Under the pieces are notes generated by a model that made no database searches, was not told the origin of the DNA, and saw only the letters and a list, made by a program, of their open reading frames with translations. Positions 35,191-48,184 of a DNA stretch of 64,000 nt are shown piece by piece; the stretch's first letter is position 1; every line of letters begins with the position of its first letter. Origin of the DNA: Taxillus chinensis (taxonomy: Eukaryota > Streptophyta > Magnoliopsida > Santalales > Loranthaceae). Both the position numbers and the translations under genes were made by a program. Location: the NCBI GenBank assembly GCA_023512835.1, contig CM042092.1, forward strand, positions 51,900,400 through 51,964,399, given 5' to 3'.

Positions 35191-38100
35191 CAATTCTAAC
35201 ATGTTCTTTATTTTTCACAATTAAAAATCAAACCCCAAATACTGATCAAATATTATCACGTTCCCAATTCCAAGAGACCCAAAACCAGGAATGCAACTAC
35301 CCCATGTTCGCACTTGATGGGTCAATAAGTTAGTAACAAGTACCAATGGACATTCATCTGGGTGCTATCTCAAGCTACCATGTACAAACATACCACGTGT
35401 ATATCTTGTACATCCCAATGATAGATATGTAACAATAAATGTTTCAAACCAAACATGTCATTAAATAATAATATATATAATTCCATACAAGGTTCAAGGA
35501 CCCATGTCTAAAAAATAAACTGATTCAAATATCAAATAAAACAGTCTTCACATCAAAATGTAAACTAAAATACACTTGATTAAAACATGAAAAACAGTTT
35601 AACAATGTAGGGATGCATACAATTGCCCAAATACAACTCCACACAACCCTAAAACCCAACCATGTCTAGGATTCTACATGCTCGAAGTGTTCATGTGCTA
35701 AGTGTAGTGTCCTAAACCACCCAACTCACATATATCAAATACAACAATTTAACAATTCATAGTATATTTTACGATTATAATCAAATAGATATCCAACTAT
35801 CATGGCTCGTGGCACCTAGGGGCCAAAGTCCGATAGTGAACAATAACCAGTCTCGACTAGTGTCGCCTATAAGCACTATTTGCCACTGAATATTGTGATA
35901 TCCAATACCATGGCCTACGGCTTTCTCATGCCTGTTGGATCCCAGTTTGTCCGAGTTGGACATACTAACCCCATTTAATATATATACCTTTTTTGCCCAT
36001 GTCATATACCTTGTTGCACGGTCCTTAAGGATTACCCCGTTTTGCACAAGATGGATACACTTACACGAATGGGGAAGCCCAAAATGGATAACCTTTACTA
36101 GAAGTCCCTGAAGTACCCCCAAGACCAATACCAGGGGATAAATGAGGAAATTTGGAGAATAACGCATTTGACTAAGCTCAATTCCGATGAAAAACGAAGA
36201 AGTTATGGCCAAAACAACTTTTGTTGGAAAAAGTCAAACTTGCCAAAAGATGGTCAATGCCCTTGGTCAAACCGCCGGAAAAGTGACTATGTGAAATTCT
36301 TCAAAACGTCTATAGGCAAATACGGGTCTTCCCAAGCAATCCCCGAAAGGTCGTTCATTTTTGCATTTTGGGTAGGGCCAAAACTAAATTCGAAGACTCG
36401 TAGCCTCGAAGCCCCGAAGCCTCGTCTTCGATTGAGGAAGCCTTCGAGTCTTCAAGGATTGACCTTCGAGAGTTGACCTTCGACTCGTTGACCTTCAACC
36501 CTATGATTAACTACCGACCTTTGACCCTGCCACCGACCTGCCGACACTTCGACTCTTGACCTTCAAGGGTTAACCTTCTACCCTTCGCCCCTTAGACCGT
36601 TGACCCATTAACCATTGACCTTCGACTCGTTGACTATTGACCTTCGACCCACCAACCTTCGACCCTTCGACGCTTCGACCTGCCATCACTTTGACCTTGT
36701 ATTTTCGCTAATTGGCCTTATTTTCCACGGGTACTTTCCTATCTGATCCACGAGATGCGTTTTTATTAGCCGACAATTGTCGAGAGATGCTTTTCAATGC
36801 CTGTTAGACGTTTGTGCTCATAAAAGAATGAAAAAGCAATCACAAGCTGCCTCATTTTACGCACGGGTGTCGTCCGACCACCAGACAAAAGCCAAAATCT
36901 TGCAATTAAAAATGTTAGCATTCATAATAGAGCAATAAATGCATAATAATGACGGTCCAACCAAAGTGAGCCAACCCCTTTAAAATCGAGTCTTCTGTTC
37001 ACGAAAAAAAAGAGAGAATTTTGCCAAAAAAAAAAAAGAGCATCGCTATTCTGCCATTTGCCTAGTCTTCACACTCAGCTCTCTGATCCCAAAGAAAACA
37101 AAAAAACACCCTCTGATTTGCTGCCATTCTCTCTCAAATTTGCCTGCATTCAAAAAAACAACTTTCTGCCATTCTGAAACCAAAAATCGCCCATTCTTTT
37201 TGAATCTTCTTACCTCGTTATAGCTCTTTTTCCCATCAAAAAAAAAAAAAGAAGCAAACAACTCTAGTTCTGCCCCCTCTCTCTTACATTTTCATCACAA
37301 AAACAAAAACAAAAACAAAACAATTCTTTTTCATTCCCCCATTTCTTACGCCACTCTCCTTATTTCCAGCCACCAAAAAATCTTAAACCCAAAAAATACA
37401 TCACTCCAATCTCCAAATACCAGGAATTTTTTTTTACAAATCTCGCTGCAAGATTTGTTGGTTCTATTTTCGAGTAGGCGATTATCGGCGCGGACAAGAT
37501 AATTTAAACAGAAGCCCAATATTGAAGCCTCATTCAAGCCAAGTCGGTTCAGTTAATTTGTATTTGTTTCTTTATTACTTTTCAGCCTATTTTCCTTCTT
37601 TTTTGTGTGTTGTTAGTATATGTTGTATTTTCCTTATATTTTTCCTTTTTGTATGTTGTTGATATATGTTGTATATGTTGTATGCTGTAATATGTAAAGA
37701 ATAGTAAAGAATGGTAAAAGAAAAGAGAGAGGGAGAACAAAGAGAGGCAAGAAAAAAAAAAGAAAAAAAGAGGGTAGCTTTATTATTATTTGTGGATGCC
37801 ACAATCACACACTCCACATTTATATTGATATATGTGTACCTTTAGTCAGTCAAAAACAAAAAAAACACAAATATCAATTTTTTTAAGTTTTTGTTTTGGA
37901 TTTAGGTTCAATTCTTTAAAAAAAAAGAACAAAAAAAGGAGTTTTCAAAAAAAAAAAACATTTTTTAACAAAAAACAACAAAAAAACAAACAAAAAAAAC
38001 AAAAAAATGTTTTCAAACAAAAAAAAAACGAAAAGAAAATAAACAAACAAAAAACAAACAAAAAAAACCTTAGGATTTCATTTTCCACTTTAAACAAAAA

Positions 38101-38389
38101 ACCAAAACTTTTAGAATTCCCTTTATAAATTTAGGGTAAATCCATTTTAACCATAACTTTAATAACTAACTTAGCTAAATAAAAATCATAGACTTTCTAG
38201 GAAACTCAACCCAATTACGGCAGTGACAATAAATAGAAAACCTCCTTTTCCAAGATAGATATCAAAAGGGCACTGTAGGCGTGCTAATCCTTCCCTACAC
38301 GTAACCAACTCCCGAACCCTTGTCTGATAACGCAGATCACATTTTTACTACTCAAGGTAGCGGGTATCCAACTGTACCCCAAAAACAGT
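35191..38389. repeat. LTR-derived relics, including a Tat-like LTR end
   Basis: At about 35254 the sequence resembles the terminus of the neighbouring gypsy LTRs (CACGTTCCCAATTCCAAGAG against CACGCCCGGATTTCCAACCCG). From 36380 to 36720 there is a dense cluster of TTCGACC, CGAAG and GTTGACC words. From about 36990 to 38110 are A-rich runs. At 38212-38389 the sequence matches about 59940-60038, ending CAAAAACA before a GTTGGTGGCGACTC segment, as expected for a plus-strand LTR end. No genes are supported. Exact element borders are unresolved. Confidence 0.5.
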
Positions 38390-38401
38390 TGGTGGCGACT
38401 C
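38390..38401 (+). other. Primer-binding-site-like sequence of a Tat-like relic
   Basis: TGGTGGCGACTC follows an LTR-like end. The same sequence in the same setting recurs at 60039-60050. From memory, Tat/Ogre elements carry a GGCGACTC primer-binding region; the tRNA partner is not confirmed here. Confidence 0.45.
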
Positions 38402-38465
38402 TAAAATTTCTCACTATTGGTTTAGTTTAAGCCCACCCCAAACAGGCCCGGACGAAAACCAGTGA

Positions 38466-40132
38466 TGACAATGCCCAATATTTCCCAACATCGAGAAACT
38501 GGTTAGTGATGCCCCATGCCTCGCACCCAGGAGGACAAAGGGTTGGTGAATGGTCACCTAATAGGCTCCCTCAAGAGTACCGCCCTAAACCTCGCTATAA
38601 TCTCATACATGACATACACAACCCATATAAGAAACCACTCCATATAATAAAATAGTGTTACATGATAGATAGAGTCATTAACCCCAAAACACGGTATCTC
38701 AAATAAATACACCAATCTCAAATGAATATATAATCTCAAATAAGCAACAAAAAACACTCATGCTTCCACCAGGTGTAATCTCCTAACACCGCTAGGTCCT
38801 GCGTAGAAAGACATCAAAGGTGGGTGAGCAAATTATAGCTTAGTAGGGGTTATACCTCCTTGGACCTACCCAACATCTCCTCCACAACATGTTCGGTGCA
38901 ATTATGTATAGTGTAGTGTAATTGAAATAATAGTAAACATCACACAAAAGATTCACAGGTGGTCCCCTCAATGGAACCCTAATACTCGGGTTCACTCTTG
39001 GCTGTCCCCTCAATGGGACCTCAACAACTCATGTCCATCCCAGGACTATTCCATTAATGGAAGCTCAATGTCTCATGGCCAATTCAGGACTATTCCCTCA
39101 ATGGAACGTCAATGCTTAAGTTCACACTAGGACCATTTCCTCAATGAGACCTCAATATCACATATCTTAATAAAATAGCAAAATACACAAGCATCTCATG
39201 GCACATCACCATTCAAGAATAATAATTCTCACTCATGCATTAATATACAATACATCTTAGTATATTTCCACAACGTCTCCGTTTCATACATCACAGATAT
39301 CATAACACGATATGCATATACATATTAATATATTTCAATACATCAAAACACAATTTCTCCCAAACCATTATACTAAGGTAGAGTTTAAGATACAACTATC
39401 TTGATTTTTCAATAGCCATTGGAACAGACTCAAGAGGACAGAACTACCTACCTCAAATCCGGTTGCGTTAGGGTTTGAAATCGAAAGATTCTCTCTCTCT
39501 CTCTCTCTCTCGCGACTTCCAATCTCTCTCTGGCGGATTCCAAATGAAAAGAAATCCAAAAAACCAAAAACCTAAAATCGCAGAATTGAACGACACATAT
39601 CGAAAATACATTATTGTAGGGTTGACGTCGACCACAAACACCGCGAGATCGACCACATCGACCACCTTTCTCGCGTCGACCAACCACCCACATCGATCAA
39701 TTTTCACATCGCATAAAGTCGATCTACAACTAGGTCGACCTCATGTTGACCACACGTTGACCAACACACTTGGAACAACTCTCCGGAAACCGCTCTGCGT
39801 CGACCTCGACCATGTCGACCACAGATTGAAATTTATCTCGTATCGACCAAACTCTCTGGAATCTACTTTAGTCGGCATCGACCACTCACCACGCTAGGTC
39901 GACCACGTCGACTAATCCCACATTGACCAAGGCTTCACATGATGATCCATCCTAGCATCTCCAAAATAATTTGGCTTCCGAGGTGCTGCCCCTTGCCCCT
40001 GCTTGCTAACCGGGCGATAAGATCTTCGCCGAGGTGTTGCGCCCTCGAACTCCCACTAACCGTATAGACAAAAGTCTTTGCCTAAACGCACAAATAACTA
40101 ACTACTCAAATCCCCAAACATGGATCATTACA
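38466..40132 (-). repeat. Probable solo LTR related to the neighbouring gypsy LTRs
   Basis: Its length (about 1.67 kb), its right terminus (GGATCATTACA) and its left edge (AACATCGAGAAACTGG, compared with AACCCGAGGAGACCGG) match the gypsy LTRs at 26679 and 41405. It has the same internal order: GGTGGGTGAGCAA segment (about 38819), short tandem array (38959-39155), CT microsatellite (about 39491-39511), and an outer word cluster rich in GTCGACC (39615-39910). No interior follows, so it is a solo LTR or a remnant. Target duplication is not clear. Confidence 0.6.
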
Positions 40133-41404
40133 AGCTCCCAAAGCATGAAGCTAAAACATAACATTTAGCCTTAGCTAATGTCTTCAGAGGCACTGAATGC
40201 CTAGAGAAATCAATAAAACCACATAATACATCAATCATAATCAAACATGATTTATAGCTAATCAGTAGCAATCCAAAACAAAATTCATGAGATAATTCAT
40301 ATCAATTCAACATATATTATCAAGATGACTCAAATCTCACGAAACAAGTCTAGGAATACCTTCCAAAGGTCCCATAAGCAACAATGACTCAAGAAGAAAG
40401 AAAAACAAGCAATACATAAGAAAAGGCCAAAACGCCTAACGGCCGTAACATGCCATGGATCGGCCGCAATCGTTCCTCACATTAATAGTCGATCGTGGTA
40501 GGTGGGAGCTAGTCGTGACAGATTTCATCGAATACCAAAATCTATGCTATATAGGTCGTAGTCGACCTTTTATATGCCACCACACTCGTATGTCGGTTGC
40601 GACGGAAGAGAGCCGGTTGTGGTTGACCTTCTCTATGACCCCACACTCTGCACATCGGCCCGCGGCGGAAAGGGGTCCGGTCGCGGATGGGCAACAAGCG
40701 ATTTATGATCTTCACGCTTATAATCTAGTATTCGACCTACAACGCAACCCTATGTCTTCGACTCTAAAGATTTGACCTTTATGCTTTAAAACAACATCTT
40801 TAAGCCTTAAACAAACATATTCACATATATTTCAAGCAAGAATAACCAAACATTAGAGATAACATAGGCTCATCTTTGTTTTCTTGATTTTAATCTCAGT
40901 CCATGCAATAAATGTTTAAATTCTAATTTTAATCATTCCCTAGCATAGACAGACCAAGGGGTAAATAAGAAAAAATAAATCCAATACCTTTTGCCTTCGG
41001 AGAGAATAAACCTAGTAAGAATAGCTAAGAATCGGCGAAGGACGACAAATAACATGAAGAACACCAAAAACATTCACACTGTGATGGCTATAATGGCTAG
41101 GGTTCTCCAAAAAAGGTTATGAGACATTAATAAAATCCTAAAACCTATTTTCTAATTAAAATTCATGGACCCCCTCTCAAGTTACCAAAAACTAATATTA
41201 AATTCTATTTTTTATTAATTAGCCTTTAATTTAACTTTCAAAAATTACTTTATAGCCCTCGAAGACTTTTAGACTCCAAATTAAGCTCAAATATAATCAA
41301 AACAATCATATTAACGACTACATACTCAAAATAACATTCTTATCTTCAAATATAAACTATATGAAAGGCTAACCCAACCATGGATCCTTACAAATGTACT
41401 CTTA
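40133..41404. repeat. Intergenic region, possibly another LTR relic
   Basis: It ends at 41392 in GGATCCTTACA, the same minus-strand LTR terminus seen at 40132, 43101 and 50279. A GC-rich patch with GGTCGTAGTCGACC words lies at 40440-40700. There is no convincing gene; the 106-codon frame at 40455 lies in this patch. Confidence 0.4.
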
Positions 41405-43101
41405 CATCACGCCCCGGATTTCCAACCCGAGGAAACCGGTGCGTGACTCCCCTTGTACCCACACGGAGGGCAAAGGGGTTAGGGTGCAAACCCTGAACAT
41501 AACATTTTAAACATCCACAACACATTCAAAACAGTAGGGTTCAATAAAGCAATCCACAATCCAAAATAGTCTTTATTACAACAATCCTCTTTTCAATCCA
41601 TCCCCACTGGGTTACATCAATTCTCATAACAATAACAAATGGTAAACAAGAAAGTAAATAAGGTCTTCCACCTTGTGGTCCCTCCTAACGCCTGTATGTT
41701 CCCGAAAGAAAACACAACATAGAGGGAGGGGTGAGCAACCACAGCTCGAAGAGGGATCATGTCTCCCCAACCCATCCCATGCTCCTAGCATCTACATGGG
41801 TGTGTACGGGTGCGATGTAGTGACAATAAAATGTAAACAGGTTGTATTCCACATTCACAAGGCACACACCTATCCACACCTCACAAGCTTAGCCACACAA
41901 GGCTAACATAGCCACACCACTTAAGCTTAGCCACACGGGCTAACATATCCACGGCCTCTCAGGCTTAGCCACACAAGCAACATATCCACGGCCTCTCAGA
42001 GCTTAGCCACACGGGCTAACATATCCACAGCCTCTCAGGCTTAGCCACACAAAGCAACAGACAGATCCCCGGGCTTCCACGACCACCGGGTTCCACAAAC
42101 ACAAAGATACAAGGTCACCCAGGCATATTATCAAACACATAGCATACACACTTTTACGGGCATAATACCAAACACTTGACATGCATACATTCACAAACCC
42201 ACAAACCCAACCACACGGACATATTATCAAACACTTGATATGCACTCACCATCCAACACCAAAATACATCAAAAACCGTCATTGAAGGCCAACATCCATA
42301 TAGGAGATCACACCTATATGGATTACATATATATATAAACGGAGTATAACTCGTAATCGCCCTAGAACCCTAGGACAGAGGAGGATTTAGGAAGAACAGA
42401 ACCCCTACCTCAAGTAAAACGCAACAACACAAGACTGTCCCGATCCCACGTCGAACGCCGTCCACCCACGAAGCACCGACCACCCACACAAGACGCCCGG
42501 CAAGAACCAGGAGCTCTCCTTCCCTCTCTCTCTCTCTCTGACGGCTGGTGGAGCAACAAACCCTAACCCTAAAACAGAGGGGCTTCTCCTCCTTATATAG
42601 ACAACACAACATCAAAACGACGTAGTTTTGATTAAGTGAATCCCAGGATCAAAACGACGTAGTTTTGATCACACAAGTTAACACCTTTCCGCACCCATAT
42701 AGGCCAAAATACTTAGAATTTCAACATGGTCATTTGGAGAAAGATCATTAGAATGTCAAAACCAAAAGAACCATGCAAAAATATGGCTGCACGCCAATTT
42801 GCACGTGAATTCCCCCAATTCACATGCAACTCCAAATGCACTCCAAATGCTCTCAAACTTCACCCCTAGCCTCCTTGCATCATGTAGAAGACAACCACAC
42901 TTGCACGTGAATTGGACCCATATCACGTGCACCTCACATACACGTCGGTTTGGCCTGAAACTTCGTGGTAGATAGAGGACATCATTCTAAGCATCTTTCC
43001 TTTTTGCACGTGAATTCATTGGAGTCCATTTACTAGGTCAAAATCTAGAAAAACTCTACTCGAAGGCAAACCGTGACTAACTCAAGGTACGGGTCCTTAC
43101 A
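41405..43101 (-). repeat. 3' LTR of the second gypsy element
   Basis: It contains an array of about 38 bp (41886-42060) with TTAGCC and GGCTAA arms, followed by one copy of the CCCGGGCTTCCAC unit typical of the other gypsy element. It also has a CT tract (42520-42539), a telomere-like AAACCCTAACCCTAAAAC (42559-42576), a TATA box on the minus strand (42593-42600) and two ACGT palindromes (42611 and 42648). The left terminus is CA instead of TG. Confidence 0.9.
42559..42669 (-). promoter_or_regulatory. LTR promoter with telo-box, TATA box and two ACGT palindromes
   Basis: On the minus strand the order is palindrome, palindrome, TATATAAGGAGG, then TTTAGGGTTAGGGTTT within about 30 bp downstream of the TATA box. 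Telo-boxes (AAACCCTA) near transcription starts are known in plant genes for the translation machinery; a role here is inference. The second LTR has the same block at about 49738-49851. Confidence 0.6.
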
Positions 43102-43429
43102 TCCTCTCCCCTTTAAGACTTTTCGTCTTCGAAAAGAAATGACCTACGAGGAAAACAACCACAAGCTACCCATTTGCCACCCGGCAAGCCACAACACCCA
43201 AATGAGTCATATATCGCACACGACCACATAACAAAGACATAACAAAGTACCACCATAATCCATAACCACAATAATGCATATAACACATGTCCGCATGTCA
43301 CGAATATACATCTCAAAACACATCACAAATAAGAACACATGTCTTTAAAAGACAATACAAATACACCAAATCGTACACAACTAATACAAAACACATCACT
43401 ATCCCTTGGCCAACGCCACCTCCCACGCT

Positions 43430-43744
43430 TAAGATTGTTCGGTCCTCGAACAAGTCCAGGGTGCTGCTCACGCATCACGGACTCACGTTCCCATGTCTCC
43501 TCCTCAATGCCACGGTGCTGCCACAGCACGCGAACCAAAGGAATAAAGACAACCACGCAAAAGCTTCTCGCGCCGATCTAGGATACAGGATAGGGGCCTC
43601 AACAACGGACATGTCATCCTCAATGTCCACTGTCCCCCAATCGATGACATGAGTGGGGTCAAGGTGATAGTTCCTCAACCGGGACACGTGAAACACGTTG
43701 TACACTCGACTCACCCGCGGTGGTAACGCTAACCGGTAGGCCAC
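43430..43744 (-). pseudogene. Integrase C-terminus and chromodomain-like tail of gypsy pol
   Basis: On the minus strand VYNVFHVSRLRNYHLDPTH is the familiar GPY/F-adjacent motif. A frameshift follows, and IPLVRVLWQHRGIEEETWE continues in a different frame. It is the end of the polyprotein beside the polypurine tract. Confidence 0.75.
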
Positions 43745-43943
43745 AGGCCCGACACGATCCGAATCTCAAAAGGACCAATAAACCGCGGAGATAGCTTGGA
43801 ACCTCGCCCAAACCGTCGATGGCCACGACGTGGGGAAACACGAAGAAACACATGATCACCAACAGAAAACTCTAAAGGTCGCCGCCGCTGATCCGCATAA
43901 GATTTCGCCGACTCGAGCCGATAACAACCGTCGTCGAATCAAC

Positions 43944-44670
43944 TTAATCTTCTCGGTAGCCTCTTGAACCAACTGCGGTCCCAAGAGAGTCGTCTCCCCC
44001 CACCTCGGTCCAACACAAAGGTGAGCGGCACGGTCGCCCATACAACGCCTCAAAAGGAGCCATCCCAATGGATGCCTGATAATCGTTATTGTAGGCAAAC
44101 TCCACCAAAGGAAGGTGAGTTGCCCACGAACCCCCAAAATCTAACACACAGGCCCGTAACATGTCCTCCAAAGTCCGATTCGTCCTCTCTGTCCGACCGT
44201 CGGTCTCGGGGTGAAAGGCCGTACTCAAGTGAAGCTTGGTCCCCATAGCTTCCCGCAAACCTGCCCAAAAACAGGAAGTGAACCTCGAATCCCGGTCAAA
44301 GACAACCGATGATGGTACTCCATGCGGTCTCACAATCTCGTTCATGTACAGTGACTCAAGGTCCCAATGGAGTCCCGCTCGCGAACAGCCAGGAAATGGG
44401 CCGACTTCGTGAGTCGATCCACAATCACCCAAATCATATCTTTCCTCCCTGTGGTGGGTGGAAGACCGATCCAAAATCCATCGCTATGTGGTCCCACTTC
44501 CACTCCGCTATGGGCAATGGTCGTAACATGCCCGCCGGCCGTGATGCTCGGCCTTCACTTGGCGAAGTGAGGCACTCACAAACAAAGGCGACCACATCGC
44601 GTTTCATCCCAGGCCACCAAAAATGTCCCCCAAGCGCATGGTACATCTTCGTACCCCCCTGGATGCACAA
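43944..44670 (-). pseudogene. Integrase of the second gypsy element
   Basis: On the minus strand there is an H-x-CC-like remnant (GHFWWPGMKRDVV, with CECLTSPSE where the family has a CxxC pair). The core follows: HIAMDFGS with the first Asp, VVFDRDSRF with the second, and [16 protein letters not shown] with the catalytic Glu. [13 protein letters not shown] is the conserved end. A frame change lies near 44440-44470. The catalytic triad is present, but the zinc domain and frame are damaged. Confidence 0.85.
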
Positions 44671-45099
44671 CGACTCTAGGACCGGTAAAACTCCCTCATC
44701 ACCTCATCCCCCGAGGGAAGAAGCCACTACCAACCTCCCCGAAATGACAATTCATGCTCGGGACCCTCTGTCCAATCCTCGGATAGCTCACCAGCCTCAA
44801 TACGAGCATGGAGAACCTCACACTCGATGTCACCCATTGTTCCTCCCGGACGCGCTGGTACAACTCAGACAACCACCAAAGGACTCGGGCTGTCCCACCA
44901 TCACGAACCATAGGATGCACTTGCAACATCGCCAACTACTCCATCGGTTTCCACTCTCTCACGGCCACCTCAGCTTTCCCTTTTCTCGCTCAATGCGTCG
45001 GCCACAATATTGCCCTTGCCCGGGGTATAGGCAAGAGTAAAATCAAAGGTCCGCAAATACTCCACCCATCTCCTCCTGCCTCAAATTCAAGTCCTTCCG

Positions 45100-46250
45100 G
45101 GTAAAGATGTGCGAAGGCTCTTGTGATCCGAGAACACCACAAACTTCTCCCCCAAGAGGTAGTGCTGCCAACTCTTCAGGGCGAAGATGACGGCCGCTAA
45201 CTCAAGGTCATGAGTAGGATAATTCTGCTCATGAGGCTTGGTACCTTGACCCATAAGCTACCACACCGTGCTCCTGCATAAGCACACACCCCAAACCAAC
45301 CCTGGACGCATCACGGTATACCTCATACGGAATATCCTCCCTAGGCAACCTCAACACAGGTGCAGTGGTCAAACGGGTTTTGAGAGTCTCAAACGCCTGC
45401 TGGCACTTGTCCGTCCACTCAAATTTCACTCCTTTCCTAGTCAACGCCGTCATAGGAGCCGCCAAACGGGAGAACCCCTCGACAAAACGACGATAGTACC
45501 CCGCTAAGCCAAGAAAACTACGGATCTCAAAACGTTGGTTGGCCTCGCCCACGATGCCACGGCCTCAATCTTGGCTGGGTCCACCCTAACTCCCTCGGTG
45601 ACACCACATGGCCAAGAAAGTGAACCTCCTGCGGCCTAAAACTCACACTTGCTAAACTTAGCAAACAATGCTGGTCCCTCAAGGTTTGCAACACCGTTGC
45701 CAAGTGCTCCACATGCTCCTTCTCGGTCTTGGAATACACCAAGATATCGTCGATAAACACCACCACGAACGAGTCCAAGTATGGGGCAAAGACTTGGTTC
45801 ATCAAATGCATAAATACGCGGCGCATTAGTGAGCCCAAAAGGCATCACTATCCACTCGTAGTGCCCATACCGCACCGAAAGGCCGTTTTAGGGATGTCTC
45901 CCTCCCTAACCCTCAACCGATGATACCCCGACCGTAAATCTATTTTGGAAAACCACTGGGCCCCACTCAACCGGTCAAACAGGTCATCTATCCGAGGCAA
46001 CGAGTACTTGTTCTTCACGATCCACCGAATTCGGCCTTCCGTAGTCGATGCAGAGACGAAGCGTGCCATCGGCCTTCTTAGCAAAGAGCACCGGAGCACC
46101 CCAAGGTGAGGTACTCGGTCCGATATACCCTTGGCCCACCAACTCCTCGATTTGCCTTTGCGGCTCCCTCGGCTCGGTGGCCCCATACGATATGCTACTT
46201 GGGAAATCGGACCCGTTCCGGCACCAACTCAATGGTAAACTCCACACTCC
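45100..46250 (-). pseudogene. Reverse transcriptase and RNase H of the second gypsy element
   Basis: RT motifs read right to left: [58 protein letters not shown], and the catalytic FIDD at 45746-45757. RNase H begins near 45520 with RSFLGLAGYYRRFVEGFS, and the region of its first Asp reads YRDASRVGLGCVL. Frame changes occur near 46020, 45870, 45640 and 45550, so no continuous product is possible. Confidence 0.88.
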
Positions 46251-46788
46251 TCTGCGGAGGTAAACTCCTCAATGGTCGGGAAGACATCCCGAAATTGGTC
46301 CACGACAGCGGGCCACACCCTCTTCTCCACCTTACCCACCTCGGCAAAGGTCGGGCTGCCAACCCGTGGGTAATGGCACCCCACCGGTCCAACACCGGCC
46401 CGGCCTGACTCGCCTCACGGTCCCACTCCCCCTGCGGGGTGCAAGAGATCCCTGCAAGTGTCACGAAGGATACACGCCGCCGGTAATCTATCTTGGCTTG
46501 GAAAGCCATAAGCCAATCCATACCCAAGATCGGGTCAAAAGTATGCAAAGGCATCACATGCAAGTCAAAACTCGGCTCCACCTCGCCTATGGTTAACACA
46601 CGATTACGACACACACGCCGTACCTCAATCATGCCTCCCACCGGAGACTCCACAACTAGGGGCCTCGCGGCCTCCACACAAGCTAACCCCAAGCCGTCTA
46701 TTATAAGCTCGGCAACAAACGAACATGATGCACCCGTATCGAAAGAACAGGCTAATGTACGGGAGATCAAAAGGGTACCTCTAACCAC
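46195..46788 (-). pseudogene. Aspartic protease of the second gypsy element
   Basis: The active-site motif DTGAS lies near 46726-46740, preceded by LACSF and followed by SFVAELIIDGLGL. The conserved FDPILGMDWL follows near 46510-46560. It is the best preserved segment of this element and overlaps the RT linker in frame. It would cleave the gag-pol polyprotein. Confidence 0.8.
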
Positions 46789-46989
46789 CGACGATCCGCT
46801 CCACCCTCGCTGGTGGGGGTGGTAGCTCGGCCTCCTCCTGGGTACGTCGCCTCCAGCGCAAACACCCTTCCTTGTCCCGTGCCACTGGTCGGCTCACTCA
46901 CTGGACGCTTCCCGCTAAGGTTGCCTCCGGCCTCGGTCTGCTCCGCTCCGGCCTCCCCTGGGGTCGGGTCCGACTCGATCTGCTCGACT

Positions 46990-48184
46990 AGCGCCACCGA
47001 CGAGCTGGTCTCTCTGCTGGTGTACGGAAACCGGCGTCACTCCTCATGCTGGATGCCATGCCTCCAACTCCCTTGTTCTTTACTCCGGCAAACCCGGCTC
47101 AAATGGCCTTCTCGTCCACGGGTATTGCATCGCCGGTTCTTCTTGGGACACTCCCTCTTGAAGTGGCCTTGCTCCCCACAAGCAATGACAACCGCCGGGG
47201 AGTCCTCCTCTTGGACCTTCCTGTCTTACCGCCAAAACTAGACCTCCCTGGGGGCACCGATGGTTGTCCCCCAGGCGCGAAAGGAACTGCTTATCCCTTT
47301 CCTCGGTCTTGGGCCGCTTGGACCCGGAATCACGCTCCAACCCACCCTGCAACGGGCGACCTGATGGGTCCGCCTCCCATCATCCGGCTCCCTCTCGGCT
47401 ACACGGGCCGTCTCTCGGCCTCAGATAGGTCCTCAAGCGTAGAATTGCCACCCTCTGCCTAAGGGCGGCCTGAGACCCAAGGTGAACTTGTGGGCCTTCA
47501 GGTCCTCCCTTGCCACGGTCTCAGGAGCAAACCTACTCAAGCTCCGGAACTCCCGCTCATACTCGGGTACCGTCCTGGATCCTTGTTCAAGCTGCCGAAT
47601 TCTTCCCTCTTACGCCATCTCACCGATTCCGGAAGAACTCCTCATGGAAGAGTTGTAAGAACTCCTCCCAAAGCATGAGTTGCACCGCACGGCTCCTCGC
47701 GACACTCGTCCACCACTCCAAAGCATCCCCCTCCAATTGCCCCGTCCGGTCGCACCTTATCCTCTTCCCGGGGTAGGAGAAAGGAGAACACATGCTCTAT
47801 CTGCCTCAACCACTGTTCGCTACCACGGGTTCACCTTCCCCCTTGAATCGCGGAGGTTGTTCCTTTCGAAACCGTGTCACCACGTCATCCTCTGCACTAG
47901 TTGGTACACCACCCGGCCGAACTCTCATGCTCGCGAGGCAGCTCTCCCACTGGTGGTGGTGGTGGTGGCACCACCTGTCCGTCTTGCCATCTCACGGCGC
48001 ACCTCCTCTCGAACGTCCTGCCGGAGTCCCTCCCGTAGCTCTTGTACCTCCACCCGAATGCCTTCTCGTAGGCGTGCCGGCAACAACGCATGCCCTCCGA
48101 CGGACGGTCCCGCACCTGGACCCTCATGGGCAATGACTCATCGCCCATTGCCCAGGACGCATGTGTCACTCTCCTTGGCGGCAT
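46990..48184 (-). pseudogene. gag of the second gypsy element, degraded
   Basis: The probable start is the ATG at 48182-48184 (MPPRRVTHAS). The N-terminal region is followed by several frame changes. Two zinc knuckles near 47095-47190 are recognisable on the minus strand (CGEQGHFKREC and CNTRGREGHLSRVC), but each has lost one of its four ligands. Confidence 0.7.
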
